Positions 35,370 through 43,772 of a DNA stretch of 64,000 nucleotides are shown one piece after another. The stretch's first letter is position 1. Every line of letters starts with the position of its first letter. The position numbers and the translations under genes were made by a program. Source of the DNA: an uncultured Phocaeicola sp. (GTDB lineage: Bacteria > Bacteroidota > Bacteroidia > Bacteroidales > Bacteroidaceae); the NCBI GenBank assembly GCA_958434805.1, contig CAUBDX010000013.1:1-64000 (forward strand), read 5' to 3'. The notes beneath the pieces were generated by a model. That model did not search any database. It saw only the letters and a program-made list of their open reading frames with translations, and was not told where the DNA came from.

Positions 35370-35939
35370 ATGGAAGTTATCAAGACTCCTATCGAGGGAG
35401 TTGTTATAATTGAACCTCGCCTGTTTAACGACGGGCGCGGTTACTTTTTTGAATCATTCTCACAACGGGATTTTGAGCAGCAGGTGCGTACCGTCCACTT
35501 TGTTCAAGACAACGAAAGTAAATCGAGCTACGGGGTATTACGTGGACTTCATTTCCAGAAGCCACCCTTTGCGCAGAGTAAATTGGTAAGAGTTGTAAAA
35601 GGGGCTGTATTAGATGTGGCAGTAGATATACGTAAAGGCTCGCCCACCTTCGGGCAGCATGTGGCTGTAGAACTGACAGAAGATAGTCACCGCCAGTTTT
35701 TTATTCCTCGTGGCTTTGCTCACGGATTCAGTGTGCTTACCGATGAAGTGATTTTCCAATATAAGTGTGATAACTTCTATTCACCTCAAAGTGAAGGAGC
35801 GATTGCATGGAATGACCCGGCACTCGGTATTGACTGGAAGATTCCAGCCGACAAAGTGATCTTATCTGACAAGGATAAAAAACACCCTTTGCTTAAAGAT
35901 GCAGAATGGCTGTTTGATTACAACGACACACTTTATTAA
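35370..35939 (+). CDS. rfbC: dTDP-4-dehydrorhamnose 3,5-epimerase
   Basis: A 189-residue cupin-fold RmlC epimerase acting on dTDP-4-keto-6-deoxyglucose. Motifs are GRGYFFESF, VLRGLHFQ with the catalytic His near 62, VDIRKGSPTFGQ and FIPRGFAHGFSVL near 115-128, and the C-terminal ND-ALGIDW. The length is standard. It lies 5 bp after rfbA, is co-transcribed with it, and ends before a strong bidirectional hairpin. Without rfbD in the window, rhamnose synthesis must rely on genes elsewhere. Confidence 0.96.
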   Translation: MEVIKTPIEGVVIIEPRLFNDGRGYFFESFSQRDFEQQVRTVHFVQDNESKSSYGVLRGLHFQKPPFAQSKLVRVVKGAVLDVAVDIRKGSPTFGQHVAVELTEDSHRQFFIPRGFAHGFSVLTDEVIFQYKCDNFYSPQSEGAIAWNDPALGIDWKIPADKVILSDKDKKHPLLKDAEWLFDYNDTLY

Positions 35940-35955
35940 TAACACTGTTGCAAAA

Positions 35956-36002
35956 GAGGTGATAACCGATATGCAGTTTTAACTGCTGACGATTATCACC
36001 TC
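35956..36002. terminator. Bidirectional terminator between rfbC and the DUF368 gene
   Basis: GAGGTGATAA (35956-35965) pairs with TTATCACCTC (35993-36002), and an inner stem GCAGTT/AACTGC (35973-35986) nests inside. It lies between convergent genes. Confidence 0.75.
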
Positions 36003-36027
36003 TCTTCTTATAGAAGTTTAGGAAATA

Positions 36028-36927
36028 TCAACGACTTGCCTTTGTGGAAAGTTTTTCCAAGAAATAGACACTGAAAAAACCTAAAAGAGCTAAAGCCGTA
36101 GCCTCCCAAACTTGTCCGGAAGGTAGAATGTTTGATTCAAGCTCTATTATATGACCGTCGGCCATCATCTCGATCTTCTCTTTCCAAGGCCATACTTTGT
36201 TTAATGAACCGAGCATGAAACCGGTTAAAACAGCTAATGTTATGTTACGGAAGTTCTTTAAGGCATAAGAAAGAACACGCGAAAAAGTGGTTATTCCAAT
36301 AAAAGCTCCGGCTGCAAAAATCAACATAACTTTTATATTCAAGGTCTTTACAGCCTCCATTATAAAGAAGTATTTTCCCAAAAGAACCAAGATAAAGCTT
36401 CCGGAAATCCCAGGAAGTATCATAGCGCAAATTGCTATAGCACCACAAACAAAAATAAACCACCACTCAGATGAAGTTTCTGCCGGAGTGGCTATGGTTA
36501 TATAAAAAGCAATGATTACTCCTGCCACAAATCCTGCAATGGTCTTCCAGTTCCATTCTTTAATGTCTTTTGATACAAACCAGGTAGAAGCCAACACCAA
36601 GCCGAAAAAGAATGACCACACCAATACCGGATGGGCTACCAACAGCCAAGTTATGACTTTTGCCAGCGAAAACACGCTGATTCCAATACCTAAAAGGATA
36701 GATAAAAGGAAATTAGCATGAATATACTGCCAAAAAGCTGTCAGCTTGCCGGAAAACAGCAACTTCAAGCTTTCCCCGTTAATACTCTTTATAGAATTAA
36801 TCAACTCGTCATAAATACCCACTATAAAAGCAATCGTTCCACCAGATACGCCTGGAACCACATCGGCTGCTCCCATACCCATTCCTTTAAGAGTTAGAAT
36901 GGCATAGTCTTTTAATTTACGTTCCAT
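36028..36927 (-). CDS. DUF368 polyprenyl-phosphate transporter (PopT family)
   Basis: A 299-residue inner-membrane protein with eight or nine hydrophobic segments. It has the duplicated glycine motif of DUF368: PGVSGGTIAFIVGIYDELI near 24 and LPGISGSFILVLLGKYFF near 170, suggesting two related halves. Recent work links DUF368 (PopT) to recycling undecaprenyl phosphate across the membrane. That fits its position near the WecA-like initiator, although it is on the opposite strand. It is monocistronic, with a terminator on each side. Confidence 0.9.
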   Translation of the reverse strand: MERKLKDYAILTLKGMGMGAADVVPGVSGGTIAFIVGIYDELINSIKSINGESLKLLFSGKLTAFWQYIHANFLLSILLGIGISVFSLAKVITWLLVAHPVLVWSFFFGLVLASTWFVSKDIKEWNWKTIAGFVAGVIIAFYITIATPAETSSEWWFIFVCGAIAICAMILPGISGSFILVLLGKYFFIMEAVKTLNIKVMLIFAAGAFIGITTFSRVLSYALKNFRNITLAVLTGFMLGSLNKVWPWKEKIEMMADGHIIELESNILPSGQVWEATALALLGFFSVYFLEKLSTKASR

Positions 36928-36947
36928 TTTATGTTATTCAACAAAAT

Positions 36948-36994
36948 AGAGACACAAAGAGCAGAATGAGTAAACTCTACGACTTTGTGCCTCT
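36948..36994 (-). terminator. Terminator after guaA
   Basis: AGAGACACAAAG (36948-36959) pairs with CTTTGTGCCTCT (36983-36994), 12 bp with one mismatch, 41 bp past the guaA stop on the minus strand. It is followed by ATTTTGTTG, a weak U-tract. Confidence 0.6.
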
Positions 36995-37034
36995 AATTTC
37001 TATTTCAAGAAAGTTTTATTTTTATTTTCAGTCA

Positions 37035-38588
37035 TTATTCCCACTCGATTGTGGCTGGTGGCTTAGACGAAATATCATAACATACACGATTCACTCCTTT
37101 TACCTTGTTTATGATGTCGTTTGATACCTTAGCCATAAATTCATAAGGTAAATGAGCCCAGTCGGCTGTCATGGCATCTGTACTGGTTACTGCACGCAAA
37201 GCTACTGCACGCTCATAAGTACGTTCGTCTCCCATTACACCTACGCTCTGAACTGGCAGCAAAATCACTCCAGCCTGCCATACTTGATGGTAAAGTGCGA
37301 CTTCATTGCCTGCCTCGTCTTTCACTTTCCAATCACGCAGACCCTGGATAAAGATATCATCAGCATCTTGCAAGATTCGTACTTTTTCAGGGGTAATGTC
37401 ACCCAAGATACGTACGGCCAAACCCGGTCCGGGGAAAGGATGACGTGTAATCAGGTGTTCTGGCATACCCAATTCACGACCTACACGGCGAACTTCGTCT
37501 TTAAACAGCAAGCGCAAAGGTTCGCAGAGCTTCAAATTCATTTTCTCGGGCAAACCTCCCACGTTATGATGACTCTTGATTACAGTTCCCGTAATCGACA
37601 ATGATTCGATACAGTCTGGGTAAATTGTACCTTGAGCCAGCCATTTTACGTCTTTAATCTTATGAGCTTCTTCATCGAATACATCAATAAAGCCTTTGCC
37701 TATGATTTTACGTTTACGCTCTGGTTCTGTTACACCTTCCAGTTCCGAGAAGAATTTTGCACTTGCATCGACTCCAATCACATTCAATCCCAAACATTCA
37801 TAGTCATGAAGCACGTTCTTGAATTCATTCTTACGAAGCATTCCGTGGTCTACGAAAATACAAGTCAAATTCTTTCCGATAGCCCGGTTTAACAATACGG
37901 CTGCTACTGAAGAATCGACACCTCCACTCAGTCCTAAAACAACTTTGTCATCGCCCAACTGTGCTTTCAGTTCGGCTACTGTAGTTTCAATGAATGAGGC
38001 TGCGCTCCAATCTTGTTTTCCTCCACAGATATCTACGACAAAGTTCTTCAAAAGCTGTGTACCATCTTGGCTGTGGAATACTTCCGGATGGAACTGTACG
38101 CCCCATAGCTTTTCACCTTCAGCCTGATAAGCCGCTACAGCTACTTTATCGGTTGAAGCAATGATTTTAAAGTTTTCCGGGATAGCTGTAATGGTATCGC
38201 CATGGCTCATCCATACTTGTGAACCTTCACGAACACCTTTCAATAAAGGATTTTGATGATCGAAAGTCGCAAGATGAGCACGTCCGTACTCACGTGTATT
38301 AGCCGGCTCCACTTTACCTCCATTCGTATAGGCCATAAACTGTGCACCATAGCAAATACCCAAGACAGGATATTTCCCGCGAATTTCAGATAAGTCTACC
38401 TTGAAAGCCTTTTCATCGTAAACAGAGAATGGGCTTCCCGAAAGAATGACACCAATTACCGAAGGGTCATTGTGAGGAAACTTGTTGTAGGGAACAATCT
38501 CGCAATACATGTTCAACTCACGGACACGACGACCGATAAGCTGTGTGGTCTGTGAACCGAAATCAAGAATAATGATTTTTTCCTGCAT
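37035..38588 (-). CDS. guaA: GMP synthase (glutamine-hydrolysing)
   Basis: A 517-residue enzyme converting XMP to GMP with glutamine and ATP. The class I amidotransferase domain (1-190) has the catalytic triad C79 (GICYGAQ), H167 and E169 (QFHPEV). The ATP pyrophosphatase P-loop SGGVDSS is at 221-227. The C-terminal dimerisation domain has [11 protein letters not shown], and the chain ends [15 protein letters not shown] as in other GuaA proteins. Full length and intact. It has its own promoter at 38620 and terminator at 36948. Confidence 0.98.
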   Translation of the reverse strand: MQEKIIILDFGSQTTQLIGRRVRELNMYCEIVPYNKFPHNDPSVIGVILSGSPFSVYDEKAFKVDLSEIRGKYPVLGICYGAQFMAYTNGGKVEPANTREYGRAHLATFDHQNPLLKGVREGSQVWMSHGDTITAIPENFKIIASTDKVAVAAYQAEGEKLWGVQFHPEVFHSQDGTQLLKNFVVDICGGKQDWSAASFIETTVAELKAQLGDDKVVLGLSGGVDSSVAAVLLNRAIGKNLTCIFVDHGMLRKNEFKNVLHDYECLGLNVIGVDASAKFFSELEGVTEPERKRKIIGKGFIDVFDEEAHKIKDVKWLAQGTIYPDCIESLSITGTVIKSHHNVGGLPEKMNLKLCEPLRLLFKDEVRRVGRELGMPEHLITRHPFPGPGLAVRILGDITPEKVRILQDADDIFIQGLRDWKVKDEAGNEVALYHQVWQAGVILLPVQSVGVMGDERTYERAVALRAVTSTDAMTADWAHLPYEFMAKVSNDIINKVKGVNRVCYDISSKPPATIEWE

Positions 38589-38619
38589 ATTGTGTTATAT
38601 GATAAATATTCTATGCGTG

Positions 38620-38627
38620 CAAAGATA
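38620..38627 (-). promoter_or_regulatory. -7 promoter element of guaA
   Basis: The minus strand reads TATCTTTG, matching TAnnTTTG, 31 bp upstream of the guaA ATG. A 12-bp palindrome AAGCTATAGCTT (38653-38664) lies just upstream, near the expected -33 region, and could be an operator. Confidence 0.55.
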
Positions 38628-38703
38628 CTTAGAATTTTTCAGATATGCTATGAAGCTATAGCTTAAAAATTCATTTTCTTTACACGCATCCTACGCAAAA
38701 GGA

Positions 38704-39141
38704 TTAATCATCAATATCAATCACCTGCATATTGTTATCAAAAGTTATTTCCCAACGGTTAGACAGCTTTATTTCTATCTTATGCTTGTCACGTTCTATT
38801 TTCTGAATTACAGCATCCGGATAGTTTTGCTTCACATAATCACGGATGGGCTGCGGAACAATCTCAGCAGGAATTTCACCTGTTTTATACAGCACTTCTG
38901 TCCATTCACCCGAACGGTCAAATTCCACTTTGCTTCCGTTGGTAAACAATACTTCATAGGTCTTTGACAAAAATTCGGTCTCCACCTTCGCAAGAGCTAC
39001 TTTACTGTCTTTAAAATAGGTAGTGATAAATGTTTGAGCAGGAGTAGGCAACTGACCGATTTGAACAGTCTTCACATTATCTGCTTTTGAAACAACTGAA
39101 AGAGCAAACAAACCTACTAATAAAAAAACTAATTTTTTCAT
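38704..39141 (-). CDS. PepSY-like periplasmic protein
   Basis: A 145-residue secreted protein with a signal peptide (MKKLVFLLVGLFALSVVSKA) and two PepSY-like repeats: TPAQTFITTYFKDSKV near 34 and IRDYVKQNYPDAVIQ near 98. Each is followed by short alternating beta strands ending in FD or IDIDD. The ATG at 39141 is preferred over GTG at 39150. PepSY-like proteins are often under two-component control, and a histidine kinase/response regulator pair lies just upstream on the same strand. A 23-bp repeat array sits between them. A near-consensus -7 box (CATCTTTG, 39180-39187, minus strand) lies upstream. Confidence 0.85.
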   Translation of the reverse strand: MKKLVFLLVGLFALSVVSKADNVKTVQIGQLPTPAQTFITTYFKDSKVALAKVETEFLSKTYEVLFTNGSKVEFDRSGEWTEVLYKTGEIPAEIVPQPIRDYVKQNYPDAVIQKIERDKHKIEIKLSNRWEITFDNNMQVIDIDD

Positions 39142-39281
39142 ATGATTCACTTTTTATGGGTTAATACTTTATTGTACTGCAAAGATGTAATGGAAATCTG
39201 AAAAGATTCTGAATAATGCTTTAAGCTGATTTGTTTTAACATAAAAAAACAGAAGGTATTCAGTACAACATGATTGAGTCA

Positions 39282-39372
39282 TTACTACGACCAAGCTTTA
39301 TCGTTAGTAATAACCAAACTTGGTCGTTAGTAACAGCCAAGCTCTGCTGTTACTAACGACCAGCCTCATCTT
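39282..39372. repeat. Tandem array of degenerate 23-bp repeats with nested palindromes
   Basis: Four units start at 39282, 39304, 39327 and 39350, each beginning TTA(C/G)T and most carrying ACCAA or its variants. TGGTCGTTAGTAACAGC (39321-39337) and GCTGTTACTAACGACCA (39346-39362) form a 17-bp perfect stem with an 8-nt loop. An alternative 8-bp stem pairs 39288-39295 with 39319-39326, and the two stems compete. It lies between the kinase gene and the PepSY gene. Confidence 0.75.
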
Positions 39373-39429
39373 TTACTTCACCTAAAAAGGTTCTTTGCAC
39401 GTATATTACCTCCATCCTACATACGATAT

Positions 39430-40707
39430 TTACGAAGGTGTATGGGATACCGTAAACTGATGACGGTGGTTTATGTAACCATAACTAATGGTTAAATGAT
39501 TCGCCTTACAGATGGAGTCAGCCAATGCCAAGCCAAGACCTGTAGATCCTTCTTTCTTCTTTCCCTGATAAAACCGCTCAAAAATCCGGTCCGGATCCAA
39601 AGGCTCTTTACCGTCATTGCTTACAACAAACGATTCTCTGGTAGAATGTAATTCTATCTCTCCTCCCTCCGGAGTATGGACAAAAGCATTTTTCACCAAG
39701 TTTGTCAGAAGAACAGAAGCCAGCGATTCGCTTATAACAAGTGAGAAGCATCCTTCATTTTTAACCTTTACCTGAAGTTTACGATAAGAATATGCTTCTT
39801 CATAGTCAGGGAGATAGGTATCCAGCAGATCATTAAGGCAAATATTTTTCACATCACTGAACTGATGGTTTTCAATTTTACATAAAAGTAAAAGTGATTT
39901 ATTCATTCTCGTCAAGTTTTCCAGTGTTTGATGAGTTTTAGCCAGCTCCGTAAGCTGCTGCTCCGTCAACGAGCCTTCATCCATCAGTGCTTCCAGCCTG
40001 TTTTGGCAAATAGCCAAAGGGGTTTGCATTTCATGAGAAGCATTTCCGATAAAAAGACGTTGCTGCTCAAACTGCTTTTCACTCCGTTCTACTGCCAGCA
40101 TCGTTGCTTCATTGAGCTTACGAAACTCGGTTATTTGAGTCTTATTTTTCAATGGAGCAGTTTTCTCGCCCAGACGATACTGTTCCAGCCACTCAAGCAA
40201 CACATACAGAGGCTTCATATTACGCTGAAAAACTCCTGCGTTTACAGCCAGAATAGAGAGCAGCAAGATGATATACAGAAAGACAATCCACTCTAACATA
40301 GCTTGCCGCAAATCATATTTTTCAATGGTCGGCGTATAAACCACCAGTTCTTTGTAGCTACCTCTGTCTGTTTTAAATATAACCATCAAGACCCTTGCGG
40401 GTTCTTCTTCTTTTTTCTCCTCTATATAAACCATTTCATCGTGATAGGATATATGGGGATGCTGCTGAGCATACTCTTCACTTACATCATATAAATAATA
40501 CTGATTATTTGACCCGTTACTGCTCGACGGCAATTCTTCATCGGAAAGCGCACGTATTATAATTGTCTCTGCATAATCGGTCAATGAGTCATCGGTTTCA
40601 TCGTTCACTTCTTCTATCATTGCCCAATAGAAAAACACTGCCCAAAAAGAAAGGACTAAAACCAACAAGACGGACACCCGCCACATTACCCAATGGAAAA
40701 GTTTCAT
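39430..40707 (-). CDS. Sensor histidine kinase
   Basis: A 425-residue membrane histidine kinase. TM1 is about residues 8-32 and TM2 about 136-158, enclosing a periplasmic sensor of about 100 residues rich in acidic and Ser/Asn residues. The phospho-acceptor is H225 in NASHEMQTPLA. N box LVKNAFVHTPEGGEIE and G box GSTGLGLALADSI are intact. It overlaps the response regulator by 4 bp (40704-40707), so the two are translationally coupled. It is a classical OmpR-type partner, not a hybrid PUL sensor. The PepSY gene downstream is a likely target. Confidence 0.95.
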   Translation of the reverse strand: MKLFHWVMWRVSVLLVLVLSFWAVFFYWAMIEEVNDETDDSLTDYAETIIIRALSDEELPSSSNGSNNQYYLYDVSEEYAQQHPHISYHDEMVYIEEKKEEEPARVLMVIFKTDRGSYKELVVYTPTIEKYDLRQAMLEWIVFLYIILLLSILAVNAGVFQRNMKPLYVLLEWLEQYRLGEKTAPLKNKTQITEFRKLNEATMLAVERSEKQFEQQRLFIGNASHEMQTPLAICQNRLEALMDEGSLTEQQLTELAKTHQTLENLTRMNKSLLLLCKIENHQFSDVKNICLNDLLDTYLPDYEEAYSYRKLQVKVKNEGCFSLVISESLASVLLTNLVKNAFVHTPEGGEIELHSTRESFVVSNDGKEPLDPDRIFERFYQGKKKEGSTGLGLALADSICKANHLTISYGYINHRHQFTVSHTPS

Positions 40708-41381
40708 TCTAAAACAAATTTATAACCAATACCATAAACTGCTTTTAATTCCGGAGTCGCCCCTGCATCTTTTAAATGCTTACGCAAGTTTTTTATCTGA
40801 GCATAAATAAAATCAAAATTATCAACCTGATCAATATGGTCTCCCCACACTGATTCCGCCAAAGCATTTTTATTTATCAGCCGGCCGGGACGCAACATGA
40901 AGTATAAAAGAATATCGTATTCTTTACGGCTCAGTTCTACTTCTTTTTTTTCAATAAACACCTTAAAGGAGTCGGGCACTATCTCGATGTTACCATATTG
41001 TATGCGCTGCTCTCCCTGGTAAGCCTTCCGCCTCAACAAGCTTTTCAGCCGAGCATGTAATTCCGCGAGATAAAAAGGTTTGGCCAGATAATCATCTGCT
41101 CCCAAATCAAGCCCTTTTACTTTATCCTCCAATGAATCTTTTGCTGAAAGAATAATCACATTGGTATGCTTCCCCAAAGCCTGCAGTTCACGCAGCAAAT
41201 CAAGTCCGGTTCCATCAGGCAACATGATATCCAACAGGATACAGTCATAATCATAATCTTCGACCTTATGTAAAGCTGTTTTGTAACTTGCTGCTTGAGA
41301 AACAATATAACGCTCTTTTTCCAATGAATCAACCATTATTTCCCGCAAATTATCATCATCTTCCACTATCAATATTTTCAT
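40704..41381 (-). CDS. OmpR-family response regulator
   Basis: A 225-residue DNA-binding response regulator. The receiver domain has the acidic pair D8/D9, phospho-acceptor D51 (LLDIMLPDG), Thr/Ser switch (ILSAKDS) and the K of LAKPF. The C-terminal winged helix (about 130-225) includes VELSRKEYDILLYF and RPGRLINKNALAESVWG. It is the first gene of a two-gene operon with the kinase and has a promoter at 41406-41435. Its targets cannot be read from sequence. Confidence 0.96.
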   Translation of the reverse strand: MKILIVEDDDNLREIMVDSLEKERYIVSQAASYKTALHKVEDYDYDCILLDIMLPDGTGLDLLRELQALGKHTNVIILSAKDSLEDKVKGLDLGADDYLAKPFYLAELHARLKSLLRRKAYQGEQRIQYGNIEIVPDSFKVFIEKKEVELSRKEYDILLYFMLRPGRLINKNALAESVWGDHIDQVDNFDFIYAQIKNLRKHLKDAGATPELKAVYGIGYKFVLE

Positions 41382-41405
41382 AATAAGATTCTCTTAAAGA
41401 CAACA

Positions 41406-41435
41406 CAAAAATAACAATTTAAATAGATCAGCAAA
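41406..41435 (-). promoter_or_regulatory. Promoter of the two-component operon
   Basis: Minus strand: TTTG (41432-41435), an 18-bp spacer and TATTTTTG (41406-41413), with the start codon 25 bp further at 41381. The upstream gene ends in a terminator at 41446, so this operon is independent of the PUL. Confidence 0.6.
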
Positions 41436-41445
41436 GGCTTTTTCC

Positions 41446-41480
41446 AAAAAAAGGAGACTCCGCCTCACAGCGCAGTCTCC
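41446..41480 (-). terminator. Terminator at the end of the glycosidase operon
   Basis: On the minus strand GGAGACTGCG pairs around GCTGTGAGGC with GGAGTCTCC-type sequence (AGTCTCC 41474-41480 and GGAGACT 41453-41459), followed by seven T residues (A-run 41446-41452). Confidence 0.85.
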
Positions 41481-41570
41481 TCTCTAATCGATATTTATAA
41501 AAAATGAAAGTTTGTCTGTCATTCCTTTTCTCTTTTTTTTGAGAAAGGAAAGCAGTCATCGTCAAACTGT

Positions 41571-42314
41571 TTATTTAACTTGCATTTCCGAAACATTCAG
41601 TTTACGCGGTTCCTCAGGAGTTCCGTATGCCTCTTTTTCTAAAGTCAACGTACGATACCCATTTACAGCCGAGCGAATGCGGAGTTTGATTCCCTTTGAA
41701 GATTCAAGTTCACCCTTCAGTGTATTTAAGTTATAGCACACAGCTCCGGGAACTACTTGGTTTAACGTATCACCATAAGTATGGTAACGATACTCCAAAT
41801 AAATATAGCCATCCGCTTTAAAAGAAGCATCTGATTCAACTTTCCGGTTCCGGACCAAACTTACACGATGCGCCTTTGACTTCGGAACTTTTTGTTGGAA
41901 AGTCATATTCAAATATCCGCCGGAAAGCCATATATTATGAATATATGCAGGGTCATCTCCATACTCTTTTTCATTGTCAGCAGTAAGTTCTTCTACGGGT
42001 TTGGTCAGAATCGGATTAATCAATTCCGGTTTAATAGCATAATCATACCCTTGAAAATCTTTCTGCAACGGATTAAAGTAAAGTATAGCCCGATCTCCCT
42101 CGTTTCCCCGGTAGCCGGTAATGGCTGTTGCCGCAGGCCACATCGTTCCCCAACGGTCACCGATGAAGCTATAGGCACCATCGCCTTCAACATGTACGGT
42201 TACCCAGTCAACACCTAAATCGCCAATGGAATATCCATCATCATCATTGCAGCTTTGAAATACGGTTGCAATGACTAACAGTAAAGCAGTTCCGTATCGT
42301 TTCAGTTTTCTCAT
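41571..42314 (-). CDS. NigD-like lipoprotein
   Basis: A 247-residue NigD-family protein. The start is placed at 42314 because GGAGG lies just upstream and the lipoprotein signal (MRKLKRYGTALLLVIATVFQSC, lipidated Cys22, then NDDD) begins there; the longer frame from 42356 is unlikely. The N-terminal domain has a VTVHVEG strand and the C-terminal half ends in beta-rich sequence. NigD proteins are surface or periplasmic lipoproteins of unknown function, found with immunity or PUL genes in Bacteroides. It is the last gene of the glycosidase operon, before a strong terminator. Confidence 0.82.
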   Translation of the reverse strand: MRKLKRYGTALLLVIATVFQSCNDDDGYSIGDLGVDWVTVHVEGDGAYSFIGDRWGTMWPAATAITGYRGNEGDRAILYFNPLQKDFQGYDYAIKPELINPILTKPVEELTADNEKEYGDDPAYIHNIWLSGGYLNMTFQQKVPKSKAHRVSLVRNRKVESDASFKADGYIYLEYRYHTYGDTLNQVVPGAVCYNLNTLKGELESSKGIKLRIRSAVNGYRTLTLEKEAYGTPEEPRKLNVSEMQVK

Positions 42315-42413
42315 ATTTCCTCCTTTAAAGTATTCATCTACAAAAAGACGATACAAGTAAAATACTGCATGACGCTAACATTAATTAACGAGAAACTCTT
42401 TTTTAAAACATCC

Positions 42414-43667
42414 TTATTCATCCCATACGAGGTAAGCAGAAACCAGCCAATGGTTCATCTTTTCACCATCGATTTCCTGAGCTTCCGGAATATTAACCGT
42501 AAAGGAATGTTTGCCTGCTTTTATATCGCCTAAAGCCACTTCTTCCGGCAACACATCGCTTCCCGGACACCAGTTTGAACGAGACTTGTCAGATGAAGCC
42601 AAAGGTTCTTCCACTTCTTTCACTTTGTATCCATCCGGACTGATATAAGCAGCCAGACGCTTAATCAGCCATACTCCTGTAGCCGGATTGAAGCGACGGA
42701 ACGAAGCACAGTCATCTCTCCAAGGAATGAAGTTTATCACTTCCTGGTCATCCACTGAAACGATGTTACGTTTCTGAACAAATTCATCTCCACCTGCATG
42801 ACCGCCATGTCCGGTTACGATGTATTTCAAACGCACATTTTTTGCATTTTCAGGAATTACGAAATCAGTTGAAACAGCCTTACGCGCAAAGATATCAGGA
42901 TAAGACTGACCGATGTAATATACGGTGTTCATCAGCGGTTCCACATGACGGTTCACTCGCTTGTCACACGTAATTTTGCTTTCCTTGAAATTCAGTTCCA
43001 TACTTGCCACATAACCTTCCGGAGTCCAAGTATCAATAAAGATACCTACATATGCCTCTCCTTCAAGTGCGGGATACAAATCGGTAATATCCTGCTCCCA
43101 CTGTACACATTTTTCCCACTTCGGGATATATACCGGACGGCGCTTGCTTGACAAAGAATCATCTTCTTCACTATAATGTCCTACACCAAACGGAGTCATG
43201 AAACGCATCAGCTCAATAGTCGGCAAATAATTTTCTCCGGCTACGATACCTACCATATTCTCCAACTTCGTACTGTCAACAGCCGGGAACTGTTTTTCAC
43301 CCTGAGCAATGCTCATCAAGTTCACAGCCGACTCTTTCGGCAATACGAAACAAGAGCCTGACTTGTCCCAACGGTCACCATTAGAAGCCACAGTAACCTT
43401 CACGCTGACCTTCACATCGCGCTGATAAGAAGGAACCTGAATTTTCTTCAAGATAATACGACCGTTCACCAGATGAATAATACCATCTTTATCGGCTTCC
43501 GAGAAATTAGCATATACATCCGGAGTAAAGCGGATATTTGCTTTATTAAACACCTCCAAATGCAAGTCGCCCACTGCAGGCAATTCTTTATGCCCGCCAA
43601 CACAAGCAGTCAGCGAAGACAGTAAAGACAAGGAAAAAATGATTTTTTTAAAAAAGTTTGTTCTCAT
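42414..43667 (-). CDS. PNGase F-like peptide-N-glycosidase lipoprotein
   Basis: A 417-residue protein with a lipoprotein signal (Cys22 in LTACVGG) and the two jelly-roll domains of PNGase F. The C-terminal domain shows [11 protein letters not shown], then [20 protein letters not shown] and SAYLVW, all typical of peptide-N4-(N-acetyl-beta-glucosaminyl)asparagine amidase F. The enzyme hydrolyses the Asn-GlcNAc bond, releasing intact N-glycans from glycoproteins. Lipidation suggests surface or periplasmic location. It is encoded downstream of a fucosidase and a SusCD pair, so it is probably the step that frees host N-glycans for this locus. Catalytic residues were not individually aligned. Confidence 0.9.
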   Translation of the reverse strand: MRTNFFKKIIFSLSLLSSLTACVGGHKELPAVGDLHLEVFNKANIRFTPDVYANFSEADKDGIIHLVNGRIILKKIQVPSYQRDVKVSVKVTVASNGDRWDKSGSCFVLPKESAVNLMSIAQGEKQFPAVDSTKLENMVGIVAGENYLPTIELMRFMTPFGVGHYSEEDDSLSSKRRPVYIPKWEKCVQWEQDITDLYPALEGEAYVGIFIDTWTPEGYVASMELNFKESKITCDKRVNRHVEPLMNTVYYIGQSYPDIFARKAVSTDFVIPENAKNVRLKYIVTGHGGHAGGDEFVQKRNIVSVDDQEVINFIPWRDDCASFRRFNPATGVWLIKRLAAYISPDGYKVKEVEEPLASSDKSRSNWCPGSDVLPEEVALGDIKAGKHSFTVNIPEAQEIDGEKMNHWLVSAYLVWDE

Positions 43668-43772
43668 GATTACTTAACTATTATTTGTTTCTTTAAGATA
43701 AGAAGGAGACCAGATACGAGAAACCAGTTTTTGTACCGGGCAGCTCGTATCCAGTCTCTAAATCCTAACGTA

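Noticed and set aside
39430..41381. Regulator of the N-glycan PUL
   Set aside because: The pair is a classical kinase plus OmpR regulator, with its own promoter and a terminator between it and the PUL. PULs normally use hybrid sensors or ECF systems.
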